Assembly: GCA_052034585.1 (NCBI GenBank)
Contig: JBPOIJ010000081.1
Coordinates: forward strand, 62,001 to 126,000
Length of the DNA stretch: 64,000 bases
Direction of reading: 5' to 3'
From: Xiheimicrobium sp052034585
GTDB lineage: Bacteria > Myxococcota > Myxococcia > Myxococcales > Myxococcaceae
In this document: positions 48,228 to 56,148 of the stretch, one piece after another
Layout of the letters: each line of letters opens with the position of its first letter
Position numbering within the stretch: the first letter of the stretch is position 1
Notes under the pieces: model-generated
What the model saw: the letters and a program-made list of their open reading frames with translations, nothing else
What the model was told of the DNA's origin: nothing
The model's database searches: none
Made by a program: the position numbers and the translations under genes

Positions 48228-48638
48228 ATGTCGGAACGTTCGTGGACGAAGCTGTGGCGCGCCGCCGAGCAAGCGAGACGACGGGCCTACGCGCGCTACT
48301 CGGACTTTCAGGTGGGCGCTGCGCTCGAGTGCGAAGACGGGACGATCATCACCGGCTGCAACGTCGAGAACGCGAGCTACGGGCTCACCGTCTGTGCCGA
48401 GCGAAACGCGATCGGCGCGATGGTGCTCGCCGGGAAGAAGAAGCCGAAGCGAGTGGCGATCGTCGTCGATCACGATCAGCCGGTGCCGCCGTGTGGCATG
48501 TGCCGCCAGGTGCTCCGCGAGTTCGCCGCCGACGGCTGCGAGGTGCGCTCCCGAACGCTCGATGGCCAGGAGCTGAGCTCGACGGTCGCCGAGCTGTTGC
48601 CCTTCGCCTTCACGCCGGCGTTCCTCGGCAAGAAGTGA
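48228..48638 (+). CDS. cdd: Cytidine deaminase
   Basis: From ATG 48228 the protein has 136 residues, the size of the tetrameric bacterial enzyme. The zinc site is CAERNAI (Cys and catalytic Glu) and PPCGMCRQ (two Cys); substrate residues appear in NVENASYG. It converts cytidine and deoxycytidine to uridine forms in pyrimidine salvage. A start at 48210 would add six residues and is less typical. No operon partner is evident. Confidence 0.93.
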   Translation: MSERSWTKLWRAAEQARRRAYARYSDFQVGAALECEDGTIITGCNVENASYGLTVCAERNAIGAMVLAGKKKPKRVAIVVDHDQPVPPCGMCRQVLREFAADGCEVRSRTLDGQELSSTVAELLPFAFTPAFLGKK

Positions 48639-48735
48639 GCTGTCACCGCGCAAGCGTGCGCCTCGCTCACCGGCGACGCACGAGGCTGCGCCCGAACCGC
48701 GCTCGAGACCACGCTCGAATCGACTGAGCTTGGGT

Positions 48736-49365
48736 CTACTTGCGAAAGAGCCGCCACGCTGCGACTGGAAACGCGAGCAGAAGCAGCAAGCCACACAACG
48801 CGCCCGCCGCTTCACCGCGCGCGCGATCTCGACGCTGGGTGGCCGTCTTCCACGAGCTCTTCCCTTCGAACGTCGCGAGGATCGCGTCGAACTCGGCGTC
48901 GATCGCTCCGGCCTCCGACGCCGGGCCCATCAACCCGATCAGCATCGCCTCGGGAACGAACGGGAGCGCGCCATTCACCGCGACGACCTCCGAGTCCGCG
49001 ATGTGGGTTCGTTCGATGAGGAGCTCGATCTCGAGGTCCCTCCAGGTCACCGTTCGATAGGCGAAGGAGTCGATCGTGAGGCCGCTCTGACCCGCGGCGA
49101 CTCTCGCGCTCTCCTCGACGATCGCGTGGTTCGCCGGCTGCTGCGGCAACCTCCCACCGAACCCGCTCACGGTGAGCCTCCGGAACGACGGCTGCGCGAT
49201 CGCGCCCCGACCCCAGGTGCGGACCCCCGGCATCAGCTCGGGCAGCGCCGAGAGCGTTGGAGGCACGTCGAACGAGAAGCCTCGGGCGTCTTCGACGATC
49301 TCCGCGTCTCCAGCGATGGGGAGGAGCGCGAGCGCAACGGCCAACGACCGGAGAAGGAACGTCAT
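48736..49365 (-). CDS. Hypothetical exported protein with C-terminal helix
   Basis: From ATG 49365 the protein has 209 residues: signal MTFLLRSLAVALALLPIAGDA, a beta-rich middle of about 140 residues, and a C-terminal hydrophobic helix (AAGALCGLLLLLAFPVAAW) followed by RLFRK, a tail of anchor type. The helix is flanked by basic residues, so the protein is probably inner-membrane anchored with the domain outside. Function is unknown. Confidence 0.65.
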   Translation of the reverse strand: MTFLLRSLAVALALLPIAGDAEIVEDARGFSFDVPPTLSALPELMPGVRTWGRGAIAQPSFRRLTVSGFGGRLPQQPANHAIVEESARVAAGQSGLTIDSFAYRTVTWRDLEIELLIERTHIADSEVVAVNGALPFVPEAMLIGLMGPASEAGAIDAEFDAILATFEGKSSWKTATQRRDRARGEAAGALCGLLLLLAFPVAAWRLFRK

Positions 49366-49485
49366 CGTCTCACCCATGCGAGTTGGTCGTCGACACGGCG
49401 GCGACACCTCAGCCTACCAGCCGGCTCGACCGCCACCGCTCGCGAGTTGATGCCGTGAGCCGACCGTCATGGTGAGGTTGGGTCG

Positions 49486-50388
49486 ATGCCTGACACCTAC
49501 GAGATCGAGTTCGCGAAGCCGTCGCTCGCTCACTGTCGCTGCTGCGGCGGGCTCTCGGTGCGCTTGACCGGGTTCGTGTCGCGGAACGATGACGCGTTCG
49601 CCGTGTACTACGTGCAGTACTCGAACGAGCACCCGGACGACGAGCTCTCGATGCTCGTGTCGCTCGGCGAGTGGGGCGAAGACAGCACGGCCGCCCAGCG
49701 CGTCGCGTTCTTCTGCCGAGTTCGACCGACGGGCGATGCCTACGAAGTCATGCTCGACGAGGCGGCGAGCTCGCCCTGGGCTGACGTCGAAGTCGTCGGA
49801 ACGATGCTGTCACAGCGCGACGCACGCCGACACCCGTGGAAGGCGAAGGCCTTCGAGGTGCTCGACGAGGCCTTCCTCGTGGACCCGGCCCTCGCCGGGT
49901 TCCTCAAGCGCGCTCAGTGCGACGACGCCTCGGCGCCCCTCGAGCGATCGTTCGCCGAGCCCGACGTCGTCTTCGCGCTCCGCGGGTCCGAGAAGCGCCG
50001 CGCGAAGACAGGGCAGAGCTTCGCCACTCTCGACGAGAAGCGCTTCTTCGTTCGTTGTCTGCTGCCCCTTCCCGTCAAGCACTACGAGGCGTGGAGCGTG
50101 GGCATCTGGGTCGAGGTCTCGCGAGCGGACTGGAAGCGCATCAGGGCCGCGTGGGACGACCCCGAGGCCTACGCGACGCTGCAGTTCGGTGGCCGGGTGG
50201 CGAACGACCTCGTCTCCGACCTCGGCCTCGCGGTGCCGCTGGGAACGGCGGTTCAAGTGCGCGTCGAAGACGCAGCCACCGCGCCCTTGGTGAAGGGCCC
50301 TCGACGCGGAGCGCTTGGCCGGCTGCTGACCCGCCCGTGGAGCCGCCGCGCGTTCGAGGAGTTCGCCGTCGGCCGCGGCTACCTGTGA
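49486..50388 (+). CDS. DUF2199-like protein
   Basis: The 300-residue cytoplasmic protein has an N-terminal zinc-like CRCCGG (near residue 17) and a C-terminal domain resembling DUF2199, with DEKRFFVRCLLPLPVKHYEA and VGIWVEVSRADWKRIRAAW followed by FGGRVANDL. DUF2199 proteins are unknown in function and frequent in Myxococcota. The frame has no transmembrane segment. It precedes the slipin gene by 67 bases and may be monocistronic. Confidence 0.75.
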   Translation: MPDTYEIEFAKPSLAHCRCCGGLSVRLTGFVSRNDDAFAVYYVQYSNEHPDDELSMLVSLGEWGEDSTAAQRVAFFCRVRPTGDAYEVMLDEAASSPWADVEVVGTMLSQRDARRHPWKAKAFEVLDEAFLVDPALAGFLKRAQCDDASAPLERSFAEPDVVFALRGSEKRRAKTGQSFATLDEKRFFVRCLLPLPVKHYEAWSVGIWVEVSRADWKRIRAAWDDPEAYATLQFGGRVANDLVSDLGLAVPLGTAVQVRVEDAATAPLVKGPRRGALGRLLTRPWSRRAFEEFAVGRGYL

Positions 50389-50455
50389 AGCGCCCTGATC
50401 CTCTCGCGCCCGGCCTCGCCTTCTGGTTCGCTGCGCCGCTCTCGAGGAGGAACGC

Positions 50456-51418
50456 ATGAACGTCAACGTCGATGCTGCTGCTGCTGCGCGCGAACTCATG
50501 GCCGCCCGGCGCGCGATTCCCACGCCGCCTCCGTCGCTCGATCGCGGGCTGCGCGTCGTCATCTTCTTCATGGCCTGGGCCTTCGTGGTGCTCCTGGGCG
50601 TGGTGATCGGCGGCGCGGTCGGGAGCGGCCCTGGAGCGAGCGTCGGGCTGGTCGCCGGGCTCTTCGCCGGAGTCTTCTTTGCGACGTGGGCGAGTCAGGT
50701 CGTGCGCGTCGCGGCGCAGTGGGAGCGTGCGGTCCTCCTCCGGCTCGGCCGCTTCAAGAGCGTCAAGGGCCCGGGCGTGATCTTCGTCTTCCCGGTGGTG
50801 GACAACGTGCAGCTCGTCGACACCCGCCTGCTGACGCTCCCGATTCCGCATCAGCAGGTGATCACCCGCGACAACGTGCCGGTCACCATCGACGGCGCGC
50901 TCTTCTTCGAGGTGCGCGATCCCGGCAAGGCAGTGGTGAGCGTGCAGGACTACCGCAGCGCGATCATGCAGTACGCCCAGGCGAGCCTCCGCGACGTCGC
51001 CGGTCAGATGAGCCTCGACGAGCTGCTCTCGGAGCGCGACAAGATCCAGGCGCAGATCGCCAACGTCGTCGAGTCGCGTTCGACCGCCTGGGGCATTCAC
51101 GTCGAGGCGATCCGGCTGCTCGACATCAACATGCCCGAAGATCTGAAGCGCATGATGTCGCGGCAGGCGTCGGCCGAGCGTGAGAAGCGCGCGACGATCA
51201 CCAAGGCCGAAGGCGATCGCGAGGCCGCCTTGAACCTCGCCGCGGCTGCCGAGACGATGGCGAAGAGCCCCGGCGCGATGCAGCTGCGCACGCTCCAGTC
51301 GCTCGACGGGTTGGGCTCGTCGCCCTCCAACACCGTGGTGCTCGCGGTGCCAGTCGAGGTGCTCGAGCTGGCCAAGGTGCTGAACCTCAAGAAGCTCGAG
51401 ACGGCAGCCTCGACCTGA
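50456..51418 (+). CDS. Slipin, SPFH/stomatin-family protein
   Basis: The 320-residue protein has a hydrophobic hairpin (FMAWAFVVLLGVVIGGAVG and the following helix) and then the SPFH domain: AAQWERAVLLRLGRFKSVKG, PGVIFVFPVVDNVQLVDTR, QVITRDNVPVTIDGALFFEV, then a coiled-coil tail (QASAEREKRATITKAEGDRE). Slipins organise membrane domains. A ggagga ribosome site lies just before the ATG. The NfeD-type partner often paired with slipins is not adjacent. Confidence 0.9.
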   Translation: MNVNVDAAAAARELMAARRAIPTPPPSLDRGLRVVIFFMAWAFVVLLGVVIGGAVGSGPGASVGLVAGLFAGVFFATWASQVVRVAAQWERAVLLRLGRFKSVKGPGVIFVFPVVDNVQLVDTRLLTLPIPHQQVITRDNVPVTIDGALFFEVRDPGKAVVSVQDYRSAIMQYAQASLRDVAGQMSLDELLSERDKIQAQIANVVESRSTAWGIHVEAIRLLDINMPEDLKRMMSRQASAEREKRATITKAEGDREAALNLAAAAETMAKSPGAMQLRTLQSLDGLGSSPSNTVVLAVPVEVLELAKVLNLKKLETAAST

Positions 51419-51442
51419 TCTCTCGGGCGCCGCGACCTGAGC

Positions 51443-52330
51443 TCAGGTCTTCTTCGGCGGGAGCGGGATCAGCATCGACACCCGCTGCTGGTGCTCGGCG
51501 TACTGCGGGCGACGCGCGAGGCTGCGCTTCTCGGACATGGGAATGCTCGCGCCGACGAAGAGCCCGACCATCGCGATCCACCCGATCGCCGCCCACCACG
51601 GCGCGTTGGCCGAGATCCCGAAGACCCACAGCCCGAACCACACGGTGAGCTCGCCGAAGTAGTTGGGGTGCCGCGACCACTTCCAGACGCCCACGTCGCA
51701 GATCGCGCCGTCGACCGTCTTCGCCTTCCGGAAGCCGCGCAGCTGCTCGTCGGCGACCAGCTCGAGCATCGTCCCACCCACCACCGCCAGCGCGCCCAGC
51801 ACGTCGAGCACCCCGAACCCGCCCGGACCTGTCAGCGCGGCGTCGAGGGGCATGCACCCGAGGAACACCATCACCGTGGGGAAGAAGTGCAGCCCCGCGA
51901 AGCTGATCGGCCAGTACCACTTCCCATGTTTGCGAAAGGCGACGTAGCGCCAGTCCTCGTGGCCGAGCCCCGGCCACCCGCGCACCCAGTTGGCGGTGAG
52001 GCGCACCGCGTAGAGGCCCACCGCTCCGAGCACGACGAGCTGCCGGAGATCGAGCCCTCGACCAGCTCCCGGAACGAGCGCGAGCCAGGCCGCGATCACG
52101 ATCGGCGCGACCGACCAATACGGGTCGTAGACGCTCGTGTTGTCGAGGGCGAAGGAGAAGACGAAGACGACGATGGTGGCGGCGAGATCGGCGACGGCGA
52201 TCTTGGCGAGGCTCGACCACTCCACTGGTGCCGCTCTCGTCACTGCGTAGGCGACGACGATCGCCAGCACGTACGCGACCGTCACCAATGCCAGCCCTGA
52301 TCCTCGCGCGCTCGCTCGTCGTTCACTCAT
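51443..52330 (-). CDS. DUF1295 membrane protein (steroid 5-alpha reductase-like)
   Basis: From ATG 52330 the product is 295 residues with about seven membrane helices. The DUF1295 signature is clear (FALDNTSVYDPYWSVAPI, RHGKWYWPISFAG, SRHPNYFGELTVWFGLW, AKTVDGAICDVGVWKWSRHP). The family resembles 3-oxo-5-alpha-steroid 4-dehydrogenases and isoprenylcysteine methyltransferases in topology, but its substrate is unknown. The start at 52339 adds three residues. The CBS gene lies 43 bases upstream on the same strand. Confidence 0.85.
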   Translation of the reverse strand: MSERRASARGSGLALVTVAYVLAIVVAYAVTRAAPVEWSSLAKIAVADLAATIVVFVFSFALDNTSVYDPYWSVAPIVIAAWLALVPGAGRGLDLRQLVVLGAVGLYAVRLTANWVRGWPGLGHEDWRYVAFRKHGKWYWPISFAGLHFFPTVMVFLGCMPLDAALTGPGGFGVLDVLGALAVVGGTMLELVADEQLRGFRKAKTVDGAICDVGVWKWSRHPNYFGELTVWFGLWVFGISANAPWWAAIGWIAMVGLFVGASIPMSEKRSLARRPQYAEHQQRVSMLIPLPPKKT

Positions 52331-52373
52331 CGCGGCCACCGCATAGCCGCGGACGCGTGGCTTCGCACGGCCT

Positions 52374-52838
52374 TCAGGCGCGCTTCTTCGAGCTCGGCTT
52401 CTTCGGCGCGCTCGCGCTCGCCTCGATCACCTCGGCCTCGGGCATCTTCGCGAGCAGGTCGGCGAGGGCGCGCATGCCGTCGGTCACCGTGAAGACGCCG
52501 ACGACCTTCTGGTTCGCGTCCACCACCACTGCACTCCCGAGCTTGTGCTTCGCCATGTGCCGCGCGCACACCTCGAGCGGCGTGTTGGCCGCGACGGTGT
52601 ACGGGCTCTGCGACATCGCCTCTTCGATCGAGACCTCCTCGGCGTCGACGCCCTCCATGTTCGTCACCATCTGAATGTCGCGCTCGCTCACGATCCCCAC
52701 CAGCGAGTTCCCATCGAGCACCGGCAGATGACGAATCTTGTAGGCCTTCATCATGTTCGCTGCGTCAGACAACGAGAGCGTCACGCCGATGCTGTGCGGA
52801 GACGCCGTCATGTAGTCCTGGACGAGGATGGTGGTCAT
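52374..52838 (-). CDS. Tandem CBS-domain protein
   Basis: From ATG 52838 the protein has 154 residues with two CBS domains. The first has DYMTASPHSIGVTLSLSDAA and IRHLPVLDGNSLVGIVSERD, the second AMSQSPYTVAANTPL and GSAVVVDANQKVVGVFTVTD, then a basic tail. CBS pairs bind adenosine nucleotides and usually regulate a partner. None is fused or clearly adjacent; the DUF1295 gene follows 43 bases downstream. Confidence 0.88.
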   Translation of the reverse strand: MTTILVQDYMTASPHSIGVTLSLSDAANMMKAYKIRHLPVLDGNSLVGIVSERDIQMVTNMEGVDAEEVSIEEAMSQSPYTVAANTPLEVCARHMAKHKLGSAVVVDANQKVVGVFTVTDGMRALADLLAKMPEAEVIEASASAPKKPSSKKRA

Positions 52839-52966
52839 GGTGAAGGAAAAGGTGAGCAACGCTCGCGCCAGCCCCTTCCCAGCAGAGGCCGATCAGCCGA
52901 GCGCAATCTCTGCGAATCGGGGAAAGCCCTCGGTAGGCGGGCGAAATCGGTGCGCTGGCTCGTGGG

Positions 52967-53881
52967 CTAACCGAACAGCGGCGCGAGCTTGCCGATCAGG
53001 TCGAGATCCATCGGGACGAGCTCGAGCTCACCCGCGAGGACCGCCAACTGCGGCTCCTTCGACCCCGAGATCAGCGCCTTGAAGTCGCTCGCCGAACACC
53101 GAACGGTGAGCTTCGGCGTCCCGGTCAGCCCGCGCGCGACGAAGTCTTCGCTCTTGGTGAGATCGCAGGTCCACTGCCCGCCGTCGGTGCCGGTGATGTC
53201 GAGGTGAACGAGCCCGGCCACTGCAGCGCGCACCTCGGGGTGATCGGCGAGCCGCTCGCCGAAGTCCTCCACCACGATCTTCTCCACCTTCGACAGCTTG
53301 GGCTTCTTGCCGATCGTCTTCGTGGCGTCGGGCGCCTCGGCCGAGTCCGCCGCCTTCTCGTCGGCCTCGGTGACCGCCTGCTTGCTCTTGCGGAACGCGT
53401 CGAAGCGTTCCTTCGAGAAGAGCTTCGAGCCTTCCTCGCGCGCGGCGTCGAAGATCTTTTTCAGCTGCTCCGACGGCATGCCCGGGTGCTTGAAGTACTC
53501 CATCGCCACGCGGCCGATCGCCCAGTTCATCGCGAAGGCCGCCGGCACGGTGAGGAGCGCGCCGACGACGGGAAGGAGCGCCTTGATGCCCTGCCTCGCG
53601 AGCATGCCCACGCCAGCGACCGCGCCCAGCTCGAGGATGAGCGACTTCGCGTCGGCCTGGGTCACCTTTCGCCCGTAGATGTGCCCGACCGTCATCACCA
53701 TCGCGCTCTGCATCGGCAGCGAGAGCACCGCGTCGGAGAACGGAATGGGCGAGACCGCGACGACCGCGCAGCCATAGCTCGCCATGTTCACGACCTCGCG
53801 CGCCGTCTTGTCGCGCTTCGCCTCGGCCAGCGTCGAGAAGTCCTTCTTCCGAATGTCTTCCAGGGTGTCGAGCCAGGACAT
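52967..53881 (-). CDS. DUF697-like protein fused to SCP2-type domain
   Basis: The 304-residue protein has an N-terminal helical membrane-associated segment (about residues 25-140) similar to DUF697/YcjF proteins (VVAVSPIPFSDAVLSLPMQS, AMVMTVGHIYGRKVT, LPVVGALLTVPAAFAMNWAI). A Lys/Ala-rich linker leads to a C-terminal sterol-carrier-protein-2-like domain (residues 215-304: WTCDLTKSEDFVARGLTGTP, LTVRCSASDFKALISGSKEP). The pairing suggests a membrane-linked lipid-binding adaptor. No partner gene is adjacent. Confidence 0.75.
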   Translation of the reverse strand: MSWLDTLEDIRKKDFSTLAEAKRDKTAREVVNMASYGCAVVAVSPIPFSDAVLSLPMQSAMVMTVGHIYGRKVTQADAKSLILELGAVAGVGMLARQGIKALLPVVGALLTVPAAFAMNWAIGRVAMEYFKHPGMPSEQLKKIFDAAREEGSKLFSKERFDAFRKSKQAVTEADEKAADSAEAPDATKTIGKKPKLSKVEKIVVEDFGERLADHPEVRAAVAGLVHLDITGTDGGQWTCDLTKSEDFVARGLTGTPKLTVRCSASDFKALISGSKEPQLAVLAGELELVPMDLDLIGKLAPLFG

Positions 53882-53992
53882 GAGGGGAACCTTAGCCTTG
53901 TGCCAACCGTCGTCGATGCCTTGAGACGTTCCACGGGTGAGGGCCGTTCCGATTTCGGCGCGGAATGCCGGCCGCTCGTCCTCCGTTTCAGC

Positions 53993-54583
53993 TCAGCGGC
54001 GCAGCTTGCGCCCGGTCGGATCCTTCGGGCGCTGCATGCCTTGCGGCACCACCAGGCGGCCGTTGCGCACGTGATCCTCCCGGAGCGCGAGCCGGCCTTC
54101 GCGCACCTCGCGGGCGGCGGCAGGCCCGATCCAGTTGCCCTTGGGATCGCCCTTGCGGAACGTCTTGGTGAGCCAGGCCGAGATCGTCAGCACCCGGCTC
54201 CGGAAGGCGGCGGGCGCGGCCTGCTTTCGCCCCGTCTGCTCGGTGACGTCGAGCTCGGCCCACAGCTGTCCCGAGAGGAGCTCGCCGTCGTCGTTGCGCT
54301 CGCAGCGCTCCCAGAAGAGCACCGGCGAGCGCACCTCGTCGATTCGGTAGAAGCCCTTGTCGGGGCCGCGCTTGATGGTGTCGACCATCGCCGGGCCGAG
54401 ATCGCTGGCGACGAGATAGATCTCGCGGCCAGGGAGTTGGTCGAGCGTGTCGAGCGAGAGCCGGAAGGTCTGCCAGTCGGGAGGGACGCGCCGCGGGTAG
54501 ACCTCGAACACGTCTCGCGAGATCTCCCGAACGAAGGTCTGCTCGTCTTCGGGCGTCATGAAGGTGAAGAGCTGGTGCGCCAT
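53993..54583 (-). CDS. Hypothetical protein
   Basis: From ATG 54583 the protein has 196 residues. It begins MAHQLFTFMTPEDEQTFVRE and includes PDWQTFRLSLDTLDQLPGRE, VDTIKRGPDKGFYRIDEVRS and a basic C-terminal part (RPKDPTGRKLRR). There is no signal peptide, membrane helix or recognised domain. The divergent carboxypeptidase begins 101 bases away. It may be a small cytoplasmic protein conserved in relatives. Confidence 0.6.
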   Translation of the reverse strand: MAHQLFTFMTPEDEQTFVREISRDVFEVYPRRVPPDWQTFRLSLDTLDQLPGREIYLVASDLGPAMVDTIKRGPDKGFYRIDEVRSPVLFWERCERNDDGELLSGQLWAELDVTEQTGRKQAAPAAFRSRVLTISAWLTKTFRKGDPKGNWIGPAAAREVREGRLALREDHVRNGRLVVPQGMQRPKDPTGRKLRR

Positions 54584-54684
54584 GGCAGTGGCAAAAGCAC
54601 GTCGAGGGCACGCCGACAACCCCGAGACGACCTGCGCAGCGTCGCTCGTCCTCGTGACGTTCGGGGCTAGGCTGCGCGACGTCC

Positions 54685-56148
54685 ATGAACGAGCCGCTCC
54701 TCCATCGCATGCAGGAACTCAGGGATCTCGCCGGGGTCATCAACCTCGCGACCTGGGATCAAGAGACGTACATGCCGCGCAAGGCCGAGGAGGCCCGCGC
54801 AGCCCAGCTGGCGACGCTCCAAGGGCTGTACCACGAGCGGCTCACCGACCCGCGCGTGGGTGACTGGCTCGAGCGGGAGCAGCCGACGAGCACCGACGAG
54901 CTGGCGATGCTGCGCGTCTTCAAGCGGGAACGTGACCGAGCGGTGAAGCTGCCCGCGCGGCTCGTGAAGGCCATCGCCGAGGCCCAGGCCCGTGGCTTGG
55001 GCGCCTGGCGGGAGGCGCGTGAGCACAAACGGTTCGACGTGTTTCGGCCCAGGCTCGAGACGCTCGTCGCGCTGCGGCGTGAGCAAGCCGACGCCTGGGG
55101 CTTCGCTGGCGGAGAACGCTACGACGCCCACCTCGAGAGCTACGAGCCCGGCATGCGGGTCGCGCGCCTCACGCCGGTGCTGGAGTCGCTCAGCTCGAAG
55201 CTCCAGCCGCTCATCCGCGCGATCGAGGCGAGGCCCCCCACGCCCGACGCCCTCGAAGGGAAGCGGTTCCCCATCGAGGCGCAGTGGGCCTTCACCTTCG
55301 AGCTGCTCGGCGCGATGGGCTTCGATCTCGAGGCGGGCCGCCAAGATCGCTCGATTCACCCGTTCTCGAGCGGCCTCGCCGTCACCGACGTGCGCCTCAC
55401 CACCCGCCTCTTCGAAGAGCAGCCGTTCTCGGCCATCTTCGGCACCATTCACGAGGCGGGGCACGGCCTCTATGAGCAAGGCTTCGGCGCCCTCGCCCGC
55501 ACCCCGCTCGCTCAGGCGCCGTCGACGGGGCTGCACGAGTCGCAGTCACGGCTCTGGGAAAACGTCGTGGGCCGCAGCCGCCCGTTCTGGAGCCATTTCT
55601 TCCCGAGGCTGAAGGCGCACTTCCCGAGCCAGCTCGCCGAGGTGTCGCTCGATCAGTTCCTCTCGAGCGTGACCCGCGTGCGGCGCAGCTTCATTCGCGT
55701 CGACGCCGACGAGGTGACCTACAACCTGCACATCGCGCTCCGGTACGAGCTCGAGCTGGGCCTCCTCCGTGGCTCGCTGGCCGTCGCCGATCTCGAGGCG
55801 GCCTGGAACGCGCGGACGAAGGCGCTCCTGGGGCTCGAGGTCACCGATCCCGTCCTCGGGGTGCTCCAGGACATTCACTGGGCGTGGGGCGAGTTCGGCT
55901 ACTTCCCCACCTATTCGCTCGGCAACCTCTACGGCGCCACCTTGTTCGCGGCCGCCCGTGCCGAGCTCCCCTCGGTGATGGACGACGTGGCGCAGGGCCG
56001 GCTGCTCGGGCTGCGCGACTGGCTGCGGGAAAAGGTGCACCGGCACGGCTTCCGGCTCGACGCGGAAGATCTGGTGCGTCAGGTGACCGGTCACGGCTTG
56101 CGCGACGACGACTTCATCGCGGCGCTGACCGAGCGCTACTCACATTGA
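54685..56148 (+). CDS. M32-family metallocarboxypeptidase
   Basis: The 487-residue enzyme is the thermostable carboxypeptidase Taq type, which removes C-terminal residues from peptides in the cytoplasm using one metal ion. The metal site is TIHEAGHGLYEQGF (HExxH near residue 255) and the third ligand, Glu, follows in TGLHESQSRLWEN. DQETYMPRKAEE near residue 25 and RRSFIRVDADEVTYNLH are also typical. The stop overlaps the end of the convergent kinase gene by nine bases. Confidence 0.93.
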   Translation: MNEPLLHRMQELRDLAGVINLATWDQETYMPRKAEEARAAQLATLQGLYHERLTDPRVGDWLEREQPTSTDELAMLRVFKRERDRAVKLPARLVKAIAEAQARGLGAWREAREHKRFDVFRPRLETLVALRREQADAWGFAGGERYDAHLESYEPGMRVARLTPVLESLSSKLQPLIRAIEARPPTPDALEGKRFPIEAQWAFTFELLGAMGFDLEAGRQDRSIHPFSSGLAVTDVRLTTRLFEEQPFSAIFGTIHEAGHGLYEQGFGALARTPLAQAPSTGLHESQSRLWENVVGRSRPFWSHFFPRLKAHFPSQLAEVSLDQFLSSVTRVRRSFIRVDADEVTYNLHIALRYELELGLLRGSLAVADLEAAWNARTKALLGLEVTDPVLGVLQDIHWAWGEFGYFPTYSLGNLYGATLFAAARAELPSVMDDVAQGRLLGLRDWLREKVHRHGFRLDAEDLVRQVTGHGLRDDDFIAALTERYSH

